Below are positions 34,601-42,513 of a DNA stretch of 64,000 nucleotides, in pieces. Every line of letters begins with the position of its first letter. The first letter of the stretch is position 1. The DNA comes from Bacteroidetes bacterium MedPE-SWsnd-G1 (GTDB taxonomy: Bacteria > Bacteroidota > Bacteroidia > Flavobacteriales > Flavobacteriaceae), in assembly GCA_001874265.1 (NCBI GenBank), contig MPDD01000002.1, forward strand, positions 1 through 64,000, in the 5' to 3' direction. Under the pieces are notes generated by a model, which saw only the letters and a program-made list of their open reading frames with translations, was not told where the DNA came from and searched no databases. Made by a program: the position numbers and the translations under genes.

Positions 34601-35138
34601 GTAAAGGTGTGTCTGAGTTATTAATTAGCATTGACTTTTTAACAAATCCATATGTATCACTAGAATTCCATTGGTACCGAAAGGTTACTCCTAAATCAAG
34701 ATTTACCTCTTCAAAAATTACTTTATTTCCAAAACTATTCTTGTATAAATTTCTTTCAACTTTATAGATCCCTTCATAATAATCAGAGAAAGGTTCCCAC
34801 AAATAGGTTTCATCTTTTATTAAGATTCTTATAATCGTTTTGTTCCCTGTTACTTCAGAGGATTCTGTAATTTTGTCATCCGTATAGTATGGAAATAAGG
34901 AAGATTCGCTGTTTTTTCTACCGGCTGATAGCCCTCCTTTACTCGAAATGAACATCCAATGATCCGAGTCACTAACGATACTCATAAAAAAAGGTCTCAT
35001 TGTATCGTAATTACTTATTTTGTAAAAACTTTCTTTTTCAAATCGCAATAATTCGCCTTTAATTTCTTTACCCGAATTATCTATTTTGGAATTTCCTATA
35101 TTCAAAGTTTCTTGCTGCATTATCAATTCTAAATTCAT
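31662..35138 (-). CDS. Large cytosolic GH94-like phosphorylase (probably GH149/GH161 type)
   Basis: The product is 1158 residues without signal peptide. The layout is an N-terminal beta-sandwich (about 25-320), then an (alpha/alpha)6 barrel. Within it, WRDIFQNWEALAHSYPDF lies near residue 475, and PEWNDANNALVGNG near residue 657 resembles the WND segment carrying the catalytic Asp of GH94 phosphorylases. HTPGGKGAQQPGMTGQV near residue 1023 is a Gly/Gln-rich loop where phosphate would bind. Size and context match beta-1,3-glucan phosphorylases of GH149/GH161, which release glucose 1-phosphate from laminari-oligosaccharides. I did not align it to a named member, so the exact family is inference. 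The alternative is another GH94-clan phosphorylase. Confidence 0.7.
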   Translation of the reverse strand: MNLELIMQQETLNIGNSKIDNSGKEIKGELLRFEKESFYKISNYDTMRPFFMSIVSDSDHWMFISSKGGLSAGRKNSESSLFPYYTDDKITESSEVTGNKTIIRILIKDETYLWEPFSDYYEGIYKVERNLYKNSFGNKVIFEEVNLDLGVTFRYQWNSSDTYGFVKKSMLINNSDTPLHIEFLDGLQNILPSGVSSALQNASSNLVDAYKRSELQSEVGLGIFALSAIIVDRAEPSEALKASIVWSAGLSKAKYLVSSLQLNNFRKGFTIEQETDVKAEKGGYFVNAQINLDAAENKEWITVANVNQSVSEVNEIIALLKSETDIEALLQKEIDEGTKNLVALNAASDGLQLSADKMRDARHFSNTLFNIMRGGIFDCNYQIEKNDFVKYLYNANIEVYQNAEKTLTTFNEFFDLGFLINTARKSNDLDFKRLCFEYLPLKFSRRHGDPSRPWNRFSINTKNEIDGSKILDYQGNWRDIFQNWEALAHSYPDFIDSMIHKFLNASTFEGYNPYRVTKDGFDWEVEDPHDPWAYIGYWGDHQIIYLLKFLEFIENHYPNKLAAYFSENIFVYANVPYKIKSYQEILRNPKDTIVFDQNLHDKIASLKAEKGADGALLLNIEGQVARATMMEKLLATVLAKLSNFIPEAGIWMNTQRPEWNDANNALVGNGVSMVTLYYLRRFLSFFENIVAKSETSNYEVSIELQEFFLAIYKTFESSQELLRNDISDSDRKTILDGLGNAGSEFRESVYSSGFSNNKISISKNEILDFVKISNSFLEHSIRANKRKDNLYHAYNLMTVSSSSTVSVSYLDEMLEGQVAVLSSKYLKSEEVLDVLNGLKNSALFRPDQYSYILYPNKQLPGFFEKNCIPEKRVKDSELLQKLLADKNLQIIQKDVEGTYHFNGSFNNANSLKEALEQLDSSLYGSLKSKDRELLLEIFEEVFNHKAFTGRSGTFYGYEGLGSIYWHMVSKLVLAIQETCLTAIETNADEVVLGKLLEHYYEANEGIGVHKSPELYGAFPTDPYSHTPGGKGAQQPGMTGQVKEDILSRFGELGIGVKNGRLYFDPRLLRRSELLKESKKFYFLNVKGEEQQLELDKKSLCFTYCQVPIIYKQSQDLGAKVYLTSGEVISYEYPVLDELVTKKMFERTGEVEKIEVSIN

Positions 35139-35151
35139 TAATTTTTAATTT

Positions 35152-36423
35152 TTAATCATTCCAATTTCGAATGATTCTCCTAGTCAATTTACCTGCGGCC
35201 GTCAAATCATCATCAGACCAATTTCCATTAACATTTGAATTCGGCTTAACTATTGACCATTCTTCCTCTTTACTGTTCACGGCCCAATTTAAATGGCTAA
35301 TATTATTGGTTTTACACCACTCCATCCATTTATCCGTTTCAGGATCATTTTCCTTGTAACCGATAGACCCCCATTCAGTAATAAATATTGGTATTCCAGA
35401 GTTTAAAGCTTCATTTGCAATATCTCTAAGCCATTGCTGATGATGTACTGTGTAAAAATGTAAAACATACGCTATGTTTTCATACCCTATAATTGGATCC
35501 TTCGCAGCCAAATCAACTCTTTGTGACCATTCAGGAGTTCCAACAACAATCATATTATCTGGATCTATTTCCCTTATGGCTTTAATAACAGCCTCAGCAT
35601 AAGGTTTAATGGTTTCTGACCATGACACATTCAATGGTTCATTGTAAATTTCATATATCACATTATCAAAGTCGCCATAAGTAGTTGCCATTTCTCTAAA
35701 AAATGTAATCGCTTCTTCTTGGTAATTTTCCGCATGATGTGAATGCCAATCGATAATTACATAAACATCATTCTCAATTGCGGCATCAACAATTGTTTTA
35801 AGCCTATTCTTATTCGATGTTTTGTTATCTAAGTATCCTCCTGTTTCGTCAACACCCAAGGCTGCTCTAACAATAGTTGTTTCCCAATCTAACTTTAACC
35901 ATTCAAGAGTACTGGATTTATAAAACCTTTCACCTCCCCAATTATCGTTTGACCAGAAAAAACTATTTCCTGCTAAACTAACTGCTTCATCATTTTTATC
36001 GACAATTTTATTTCCGATAGCCCTCAGATTTCCATGCTTTGCAACAATAGAAGCATAATCGATTTGATCGAATTTAAAAACATATTCTTTTATACTTTGC
36101 CCATCCTCTGATGTTATCTTAATCTTTCGTTCTGTTGTATCTAGCGTTATTTTATCTCCAACTTTTCTATCTGATTTTGCCTTTTCAGAAATAGACATTT
36201 TCCCAATTATATATTCCTTTACTCCATAAGGTAATTTTCTATTTAAAATGATCTCATTTCCTGATATTGTTGTTGAAAAAATGGAATTTTTATATACTAA
36301 TTCCAAACTAATAATGCTCGAACCTGAAGACTTTGTGGAAATGAATTCATTAGAATTTGAAGAACCATTACATGAAAAAAAAACAATAAACAACAGTATA
36401 ATAAATTGTTGGAATTTCAACAT
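35152..36423 (-). CDS. Lipoprotein GH5 endoglucanase-like enzyme
   Basis: The product is 423 residues with a lipobox (FFSC, Cys18), an N-terminal beta domain of about 100 residues, and a GH5 barrel (about 125-420). The motifs are VIIDWHSHHAE, NVIYEIYNEPLNVSW with the acid/base Glu, YVLHFYTVHH, and PIFITEWGSIG with the nucleophile Glu. These match bacterial GH5 endoglucanases. In a beta-1,3-glucan locus it may attack beta-1,6 branches or mixed-linkage glucans. The enzyme should be periplasmic or on the surface. Confidence 0.85.
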   Translation of the reverse strand: MLKFQQFIILLFIVFFSCNGSSNSNEFISTKSSGSSIISLELVYKNSIFSTTISGNEIILNRKLPYGVKEYIIGKMSISEKAKSDRKVGDKITLDTTERKIKITSEDGQSIKEYVFKFDQIDYASIVAKHGNLRAIGNKIVDKNDEAVSLAGNSFFWSNDNWGGERFYKSSTLEWLKLDWETTIVRAALGVDETGGYLDNKTSNKNRLKTIVDAAIENDVYVIIDWHSHHAENYQEEAITFFREMATTYGDFDNVIYEIYNEPLNVSWSETIKPYAEAVIKAIREIDPDNMIVVGTPEWSQRVDLAAKDPIIGYENIAYVLHFYTVHHQQWLRDIANEALNSGIPIFITEWGSIGYKENDPETDKWMEWCKTNNISHLNWAVNSKEEEWSIVKPNSNVNGNWSDDDLTAAGKLTRRIIRNWND

Positions 36424-36427
36424 TCGA

Positions 36428-38722
36428 TTAGTTTTTAAATGTAAATGTGCTTTCTAATAAATCTTCAGAATTACTACCTACAAAAACTTTAAATTCACCT
36501 GACTCGGCTTCCCATTTATTGTTAACAGTATAAAATTCTATCATTTCTTCATCAATTGTGAACGAAACTGTTTGTGTTTCTCCTGAAGCAATGTTTATTT
36601 TCTCAAAGCCTTTTAATTCCTTAATAGGTCTCGTAATACTACCTACCATATCTCTAATATACAATTGAATTACTTCCTCTCCTGCTCTATCTCCTGTATT
36701 TTTAATGTCAACAGAAACACTAATTGAACTAGAGCTATCAAATACGTCATGCGACAATTTTAAATTATCGTATTCAAATGTGGTATAACTCAATCCATAA
36801 CCAAATGGAAATAATGCTTGCTTTGGAACATCATTATGATGTGAATATGTAACATGTGAATCGTTAGATGGACGTCCTGTATTTTTTTGATTGTAATAAA
36901 ATGGTTCCTGCCCTACGGCATGTGGAAATGACACTGGTAATTTACCCGAAGGGTTGTAATCACCAAATATTACATCTGCAATGGCATTTCCGGCTTCAGA
37001 ACCTAAGTGCCATGTTTCAAGTATTACCGGAATTCTATCCACATATAATGAAAGATCTAAAGGACGACCATTCATTAATACAAGAACAATGTTTTTATTT
37101 ACCTTATAAATTTCTTCTATTAATTGATGCTGTAATCCAGCTAGGCTAATACTCGCCTGGCTTCGTCCCTCTCCTGATTGAAAAGCATCTTCTCCTACAA
37201 CCAATAAAACAACTTTAGATTTTTTTGCTAAATCTACTGCTGCCGGAATTCCTGATGCATCTGTAGTATTAAATGTAGATGCCTCCAAAAAATTTCTTTT
37301 TCCTATACTTAGTTCAACTCCTTTTTGAAATGGAACTTTTGCATTCAATGCGTTTTCAACTCCTTCTAAAAATGAAACTGCAGAATTGGATTCCCCTTGT
37401 GCTCTCCAATTACCAATTGGACTATCTTTATCATCTCCCAATGGACCAATTACGGCCAATCCGTTTATTTCTTTCTTTAATGGTAATAGGTGATTTGAGT
37501 TCTTTAATAAAACTATAGATCTCTTCGCAATATTTCTAGAACTTTCTAAATGAGCATCTGTATAAATATTTTCCTTTTCTCTTTCTTCATTACAATATTT
37601 ATAGGGATCATCAAACAACCCTAACCTAAATTTAATTCTTAATACACGTCTAACCGCATCTTCTATATATGCAACATCAACTTTATCGTTTTTTATTAAA
37701 GATTCTAAATGATCTTCATAGGCATAGCTTTCCATATCCATATCACTGCCGGCATGTATTGCAATCTCGGCAGCATGGTTTAAATCTTTGGCAAAACCAT
37801 GTTCTTGCATTTCTGAAATAGATCCCCAATCGGAAACTACAAAACCATCCCAATTCCAATTTCCTTTTAAAATTTCTCTTTGAAGCATTTTTGAACCTGT
37901 AGCCGGTATACCATCAATATCATTGAATGCATTCATAAAAGTCGCAACTTCTGCATCTGCGGCCGCTTTAAAAGGAGGTAAAATACTATTTTGTAATTCT
38001 CTTATTCCAATATTTACAGTATTATAATCTCTTCCCGCTTCTCCGAATCCATAACCAGCAAAATGCTTCGCACACGCAGCAATGGTAAATTCATTTGATA
38101 AATCATTCCCTTGATACCCTTTAATTTTTGCAACACCAACTTGTGATGTTAGATATGGATCTTCTCCTGCCCCTTCCATTATACGTCCCCATCTTGCATC
38201 TCTAGAAACGTCTAACATTGGAGCAAATGTCCAATGGACACCAGAAGCGGCTGTTTCAACTGCTGATATTCTTGCAGATTCCTCCATAAGTTTTAAATCC
38301 CAACTCGCTGCTTCACCAAGCGGAATTGGAAACATTGTTTTATATCCGTGAATAACATCATACCCGAAAATTAACGGAATGCCAAGTCTTGAATGTTCGA
38401 CTGCAACCTTTTGCGCTTCTCTAGTTGCTTTTACGGACAATACGTTTAGCATTGAGCCAACTTCACCTTTTTTAATTTTTTCTAATTTTTGTTGGCTGCC
38501 CATATCGGATGGTGGTCCGGTAAGGTCCCAACTTCCATTGTATTGAACCAACTGTCCAATTTTTTCTTTTAAAGTCATTAACGAAATTATCGAATCAATT
38601 TCATGAGTATAATCATCACTAGAAGATTGATTATCTGTAGATTCTGAATTGAAGTCGGAGCAAGAATTTAGGCAAAAAATGGCCAATAAAATCCCGAGAA
38701 AACTGCTTTTCTTTAATGTCAT
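36428..38722 (-). CDS. Lipoprotein GH3 beta-glucosidase (BglX-like)
   Basis: The product is 764 residues with a lipobox (LNSC, Cys21). The order is GH3 N-terminal barrel, then the alpha/beta sandwich and a C-terminal fibronectin III-like domain, as in BglX. The nucleophile Asp is in GFVVSDWGS; GWRARW is replaced by the family-typical DARWGRIMEGAGEDPYLTS. It removes glucose from the ends of beta-glucan oligosaccharides. Position in the operon: 4 bases before GH5 and 17 bases after GH16. Confidence 0.92.
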   Translation of the reverse strand: MTLKKSSFLGILLAIFCLNSCSDFNSESTDNQSSSDDYTHEIDSIISLMTLKEKIGQLVQYNGSWDLTGPPSDMGSQQKLEKIKKGEVGSMLNVLSVKATREAQKVAVEHSRLGIPLIFGYDVIHGYKTMFPIPLGEAASWDLKLMEESARISAVETAASGVHWTFAPMLDVSRDARWGRIMEGAGEDPYLTSQVGVAKIKGYQGNDLSNEFTIAACAKHFAGYGFGEAGRDYNTVNIGIRELQNSILPPFKAAADAEVATFMNAFNDIDGIPATGSKMLQREILKGNWNWDGFVVSDWGSISEMQEHGFAKDLNHAAEIAIHAGSDMDMESYAYEDHLESLIKNDKVDVAYIEDAVRRVLRIKFRLGLFDDPYKYCNEEREKENIYTDAHLESSRNIAKRSIVLLKNSNHLLPLKKEINGLAVIGPLGDDKDSPIGNWRAQGESNSAVSFLEGVENALNAKVPFQKGVELSIGKRNFLEASTFNTTDASGIPAAVDLAKKSKVVLLVVGEDAFQSGEGRSQASISLAGLQHQLIEEIYKVNKNIVLVLMNGRPLDLSLYVDRIPVILETWHLGSEAGNAIADVIFGDYNPSGKLPVSFPHAVGQEPFYYNQKNTGRPSNDSHVTYSHHNDVPKQALFPFGYGLSYTTFEYDNLKLSHDVFDSSSSISVSVDIKNTGDRAGEEVIQLYIRDMVGSITRPIKELKGFEKINIASGETQTVSFTIDEEMIEFYTVNNKWEAESGEFKVFVGSNSEDLLESTFTFKN

Positions 38723-38739
38723 CGATATTTTTTCTTAGA

Positions 38740-39846
38740 TTACTTTTGATATACTCTTACATAATCTACTTCCATAGTAGATTCTATAAAAGAGGGATCA
38801 ATTGCTCCTCCAAAGGAGCCTCCCATAGCAACATTTAGTATAATAAATTGATCTTCCGTATAAGGCCAGTTCTCAGTATTCTTTGAACCTGGACTATAAG
38901 TGTAAAATGGAATCCCATCTACTGAGAATACCATTTTTTTTGGCATCCAATCCACTGCATACACATGAAACTCAGATGAAGCAGTAGCTATTGTTTTTTC
39001 TCCTTTATTAGTTGTATTTCCAAAACTTGAAGGGTTGTGTAATGCACTAGAAACTACGTTTTGATTATTTCCGACATGTTCCATAATATCAATTTCTCCA
39101 CAAGCAGGCCAACTAACAGCGTCGATATTTGCTCCCAACATCCAAATTGCCGGCCAAGTACCTCCACCTTCAGGTAATTTTGCTTTTACTTCAACTTTAC
39201 CATATGTAAATTCATATTTATCTTGAGTTAACAATCTTGCCGAAGTATAACTTGCTCCGGAAAAACTCTCTTTCTTCGCTATTATTTTTAGTAAACCATC
39301 TTCAATTTTTACATTGTCCGACCTATCTGTATAATACTGGCTTTCACTATTACCCCATCCGCCAGAACCGGTTCCAATATTATAATCCCAATTAGAATCA
39401 TTTGGTACACCAGCAACATCAAATTCATCGGACCATACCAATTCCATATCATCATTTACAAAAACTTGAATCGATTTTGAAGTAGAAATAGATTTATCAT
39501 CTACACTTATTGCAGAAACTTTTATAATGAAATTATTGAGGCCTTTATCTATGTATTCATAATTAATTAATCCACTTGAACTCTCTACAACATCGTTATA
39601 GCCGAATGTAAATTCATAATTAATAGCATCATCTGCTGATGCTGTCACTTCAATTTTACCAGATCCATCTCCATTAGGATTGCTAGCATCTACTCCTATA
39701 ACTTCAATTACCACTTCTAAATTTGACGGGATAATATCTTCTGGAGTTGTTGGCGGCTCAAATTCACCGTCATCACCACTTCCACCACATGAAATAAACA
39801 AACATAAAATTAAAACAAAATTCATTTTTCCAATAAAATCTTTCAT
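38740..39846 (-). CDS. Lipoprotein GH16 laminarinase
   Basis: The product is 368 residues with a lipobox (FISC, Cys20), a PKD/Ig-like domain (about 40-130) and a GH16 jelly roll (about 135-367). The catalytic motif is GEIDIMEHVGN, the nucleophile and acid/base Glu pair with the extra Met of laminarinase-type GH16; WPAIWMLG precedes it. It should cut beta-1,3-glucan at the cell surface to start degradation. It is the first enzyme gene after SusC/SusD and the surface lipoprotein, behind a 116-base gap with a hairpin. Confidence 0.93.
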   Translation of the reverse strand: MKDFIGKMNFVLILCLFISCGGSGDDGEFEPPTTPEDIIPSNLEVVIEVIGVDASNPNGDGSGKIEVTASADDAINYEFTFGYNDVVESSSGLINYEYIDKGLNNFIIKVSAISVDDKSISTSKSIQVFVNDDMELVWSDEFDVAGVPNDSNWDYNIGTGSGGWGNSESQYYTDRSDNVKIEDGLLKIIAKKESFSGASYTSARLLTQDKYEFTYGKVEVKAKLPEGGGTWPAIWMLGANIDAVSWPACGEIDIMEHVGNNQNVVSSALHNPSSFGNTTNKGEKTIATASSEFHVYAVDWMPKKMVFSVDGIPFYTYSPGSKNTENWPYTEDQFIILNVAMGGSFGGAIDPSFIESTMEVDYVRVYQK

Positions 39847-39881
39847 AATAACGAATAAACTAATTCATTAAAATTAATAAC

Positions 39882-39911
39882 CCATACTAAACATGATGGT
39901 GAATAGTATGG
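39882..39911 (-). promoter_or_regulatory. Intercistronic hairpin between surface lipoprotein and GH16 genes
   Basis: Perfect seven-base arms (CCATACT and AGTATGG) enclose a 16-base loop in the 116-base gap, the longest gap inside the operon. There is no T-run for a normal terminator. It could stabilise the upstream susCD message or partly stop transcription, giving more transport proteins than enzymes. Confidence 0.35.
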
Positions 39912-39962
39912 ATTATATAATTCACAATTTACTAAAAATTAACTCAAAAATCTTAAACGCCC

Positions 39963-40760
39963 TTATTCTGCTTTGTATATGTATGTCCAACCAGAATCTC
40001 CTGCTGCAGTTTTTGGTGTATATAGAACCATTTCATCTGCTGTTAATGAAATTATAATATACTCCCCGTTAGGGTCACCTCTTTCTGCATTTCCACCAAG
40101 CGTATTAGATCCAATAAATCTAATAGTTCCAGCGTCTGTATTTAGACCATAAAATGCATCCGTACTAGTAGGGCCTCCCGATGCGTCGGCATAATAAGTA
40201 TAATTCGGACCTCCATCTAAATTAAAATGCATTTTACCATTACCGTCAGGGTTACAACATTCGTTCGCATTCCACCAAACACTTGCCCAAGAATCTGGAC
40301 TATCTGGCGGAGACATATACCACATTAAATCCGATGTTCCAGCAGTACCACTATAAACCCATGTCTTTCCAGCAACGGCATCATCACCTAAAAGCAATCT
40401 CCATTCCGGAGCAACTGGTGTATCTAAGTTTTCAACCGTTACCGATATCGTTTTTTCAAAGAATTCAGCTCCAAGAGTACCAACGTATTTAAAATCGAAG
40501 GTACCAGTAACTGGAAAAGTAAATGTTACCTCGTCTGTTAGTCCTTGACCCAGAACGTAATCCCAATACCCCGTTACACCTGGTGTATTCATTTTTAATG
40601 TAATTTGATTTCCTCCTGCGGTATTCTGAGTAGCAAGTAGTTCTACTTCATCGACTGTAACATTATTAGCCAGCTCCATTTCATCAACTATTGGCTCGCA
40701 AGCGGAAAAAATAACCACTAAGGAAGCAATAATTAAATTTCTAATATTTTTAACTTTCAT
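39963..40760 (-). CDS. Surface glycan-binding-type lipoprotein of the glucan locus
   Basis: The product is 265 residues with a lipobox (FSAC, Cys21). Residues 30-115 form a PKD-like beta domain (NQITLKMNTPGVTGYWDYVL). The C-terminal half is rich in Trp, Tyr and Gly with segments MWYMSPPDSPDSWASVWW and NECCNPDGNG, and looks like a carbohydrate-binding beta sandwich. Position directly after susD is the usual place for a surface glycan-binding protein, which holds the polysaccharide at the cell surface. Such proteins are variable in sequence, so the role is drawn from position and composition. Confidence 0.7.
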   Translation of the reverse strand: MKVKNIRNLIIASLVVIFSACEPIVDEMELANNVTVDEVELLATQNTAGGNQITLKMNTPGVTGYWDYVLGQGLTDEVTFTFPVTGTFDFKYVGTLGAEFFEKTISVTVENLDTPVAPEWRLLLGDDAVAGKTWVYSGTAGTSDLMWYMSPPDSPDSWASVWWNANECCNPDGNGKMHFNLDGGPNYTYYADASGGPTSTDAFYGLNTDAGTIRFIGSNTLGGNAERGDPNGEYIIISLTADEMVLYTPKTAAGDSGWTYIYKAE

Positions 40761-40786
40761 ATTTATAAGTTTTTTTAATTAAAATT

Positions 40787-42496
40787 TTACCACCCTGGGT
40801 TTTGCTCATACACCCCATTAGATAATCTTATTTCCGTTTCAGGAATCGGAATTAACCCTTTCGTTTCTGGTCTATAATTTACATTATAGGTAGCATCTAC
40901 ACCAGAATTTCTTACATTTAATACATAAGCAAAAGCAGTATCAACATCTCCCCATCGAACTAAATCGAACCATCTTAATCCTTCAAAAGCCAATTCGTGC
41001 ATACGCTCTTGTTTAAGCGCGTCTAAAGAATAACCGACTGCAGGCATTCCTGCTCTTGCTCTTACCGCGTTCATTCCATCTGCCGTTTCAGAAATTTCTG
41101 AATGCATTAAAAGAACGTCTGCATATCTCATATAAATGAAATCCTGAGCATGCATCAACTGCATGTCATCATTACCCCATCCATACATCTGAACAAACAT
41201 ACCTCTTATGGCTCCTGTTCCATCGTTATGCTGAATTGCTGAATATTTCTTATTAAATAGGCCGGTTTCATGATCTCCTTTATCTGCTTGATATGATCCA
41301 GTTCCCTGATCAGCATTACCCATTTCTAAAATAGATCCAACTTTTCTAAGATCAGCATCGTCCCAATCATTCCAAAGATTTGTATTAATTGTACACCAAC
41401 CCCATCCTTGACCAAATGGTTCCATAGAGTTGTCTCTAATCCCTTGGAAAAGACACAATCTATTTGTTACTGCATTACCTATAGAGCCCCAGCCCCAATC
41501 ACCAAATGAATATCTCTGTACAAACATAGATTCGTAATTACCAGTTCCATAAGTTGGTGAATGACCTTGTTGTCCGATCCAGCTTAAACCTTCAGTTGTC
41601 GCCCAAGGCAATACATCATTTCCAGAAGCTTGGTTAACATAAGAATAAGGCCAAATATTTCTAAAGTCGCTTGCTAAAGCATGACCGCTGTTTGCAGTTA
41701 TATCATTTAAATATGTTAGCACATCGTTTTTAGATAAAGAACCTCCGTCTGCCAAAGGCAAATCTGTAGTTGCTTGTCCCTCAATATTGGTCATATATCC
41801 CGTATAGTAAAGGTAAGCTCTAGCAATATATGCTTGTGCAACCCATTTATTTGCGTGACCATACCTATCTGATGAAATTCCAGTAAACGGTGTGTCAGAA
41901 AGCATATCTGCTGCTGCCTTAAAATCAGATGCTATACGAGCGTATGTCTCCGATAATGTCGCTCTAGGAGCATCCTTAGGATCTTCTAAAGATGCAATCA
42001 ATGGTACTCCTCCAAAAAACTTTGCCATTCTGAAATAGTAAAACCCTCTCATAAAAGTAGCTTCACCTATTGCTTCTGTTTTAAAAGCTTCTGCTTCTTC
42101 TGGAGAATCAAAGAATGACGAAAAATCATTATCCGGAGTCTTTTCTATAATAGCATTTGCTCTAGCAATACCGTTATAAGACTGCACCCATAAATCTCTA
42201 TATGTATCTTCTACTGGGTCTTCAAAATTATCAACCCATTTGGCTGATTTATCATCAGGACCACCACCTGCTAGCATCATATCTGACAACAAATTCGCTG
42301 CCATCGCTTCATTACTATGCACACTAGAAGTATACATTGCATTGTAAACACCCGCCATAGCCTCATCAATATCTTGAGGAGTACTATAAAACGTCTCTAA
42401 ACTCTTTCCATAGAGATTTTCGGTATCTAATTTATCCGAACAACTCACAACAGTTACTACAACCGAAAGAGCTAATAAATATTTTAATTTTTTCAT
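40787..42496 (-). CDS. SusD/RagB family surface lipoprotein
   Basis: The product is 569 residues with a lipobox (VVSC, Cys19). The order of segments is that of SusD: an N-terminal TPR-like region (DIDEAMAGVYNAMYTSS), ATFMRGFYYFRMAKFFGGVPL, YARIASDFKAAADML, and the C-terminal ERMHELAFEGLRWFDLVRWG. It forms the lid on the SusC barrel and binds oligosaccharides. It lies 17 bases after susC and 26 bases before the surface lipoprotein. Confidence 0.95.
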   Translation of the reverse strand: MKKLKYLLALSVVVTVVSCSDKLDTENLYGKSLETFYSTPQDIDEAMAGVYNAMYTSSVHSNEAMAANLLSDMMLAGGGPDDKSAKWVDNFEDPVEDTYRDLWVQSYNGIARANAIIEKTPDNDFSSFFDSPEEAEAFKTEAIGEATFMRGFYYFRMAKFFGGVPLIASLEDPKDAPRATLSETYARIASDFKAAADMLSDTPFTGISSDRYGHANKWVAQAYIARAYLYYTGYMTNIEGQATTDLPLADGGSLSKNDVLTYLNDITANSGHALASDFRNIWPYSYVNQASGNDVLPWATTEGLSWIGQQGHSPTYGTGNYESMFVQRYSFGDWGWGSIGNAVTNRLCLFQGIRDNSMEPFGQGWGWCTINTNLWNDWDDADLRKVGSILEMGNADQGTGSYQADKGDHETGLFNKKYSAIQHNDGTGAIRGMFVQMYGWGNDDMQLMHAQDFIYMRYADVLLMHSEISETADGMNAVRARAGMPAVGYSLDALKQERMHELAFEGLRWFDLVRWGDVDTAFAYVLNVRNSGVDATYNVNYRPETKGLIPIPETEIRLSNGVYEQNPGW

Positions 42497-42513
42497 TGTC
42501 TAATAATTTTTTA

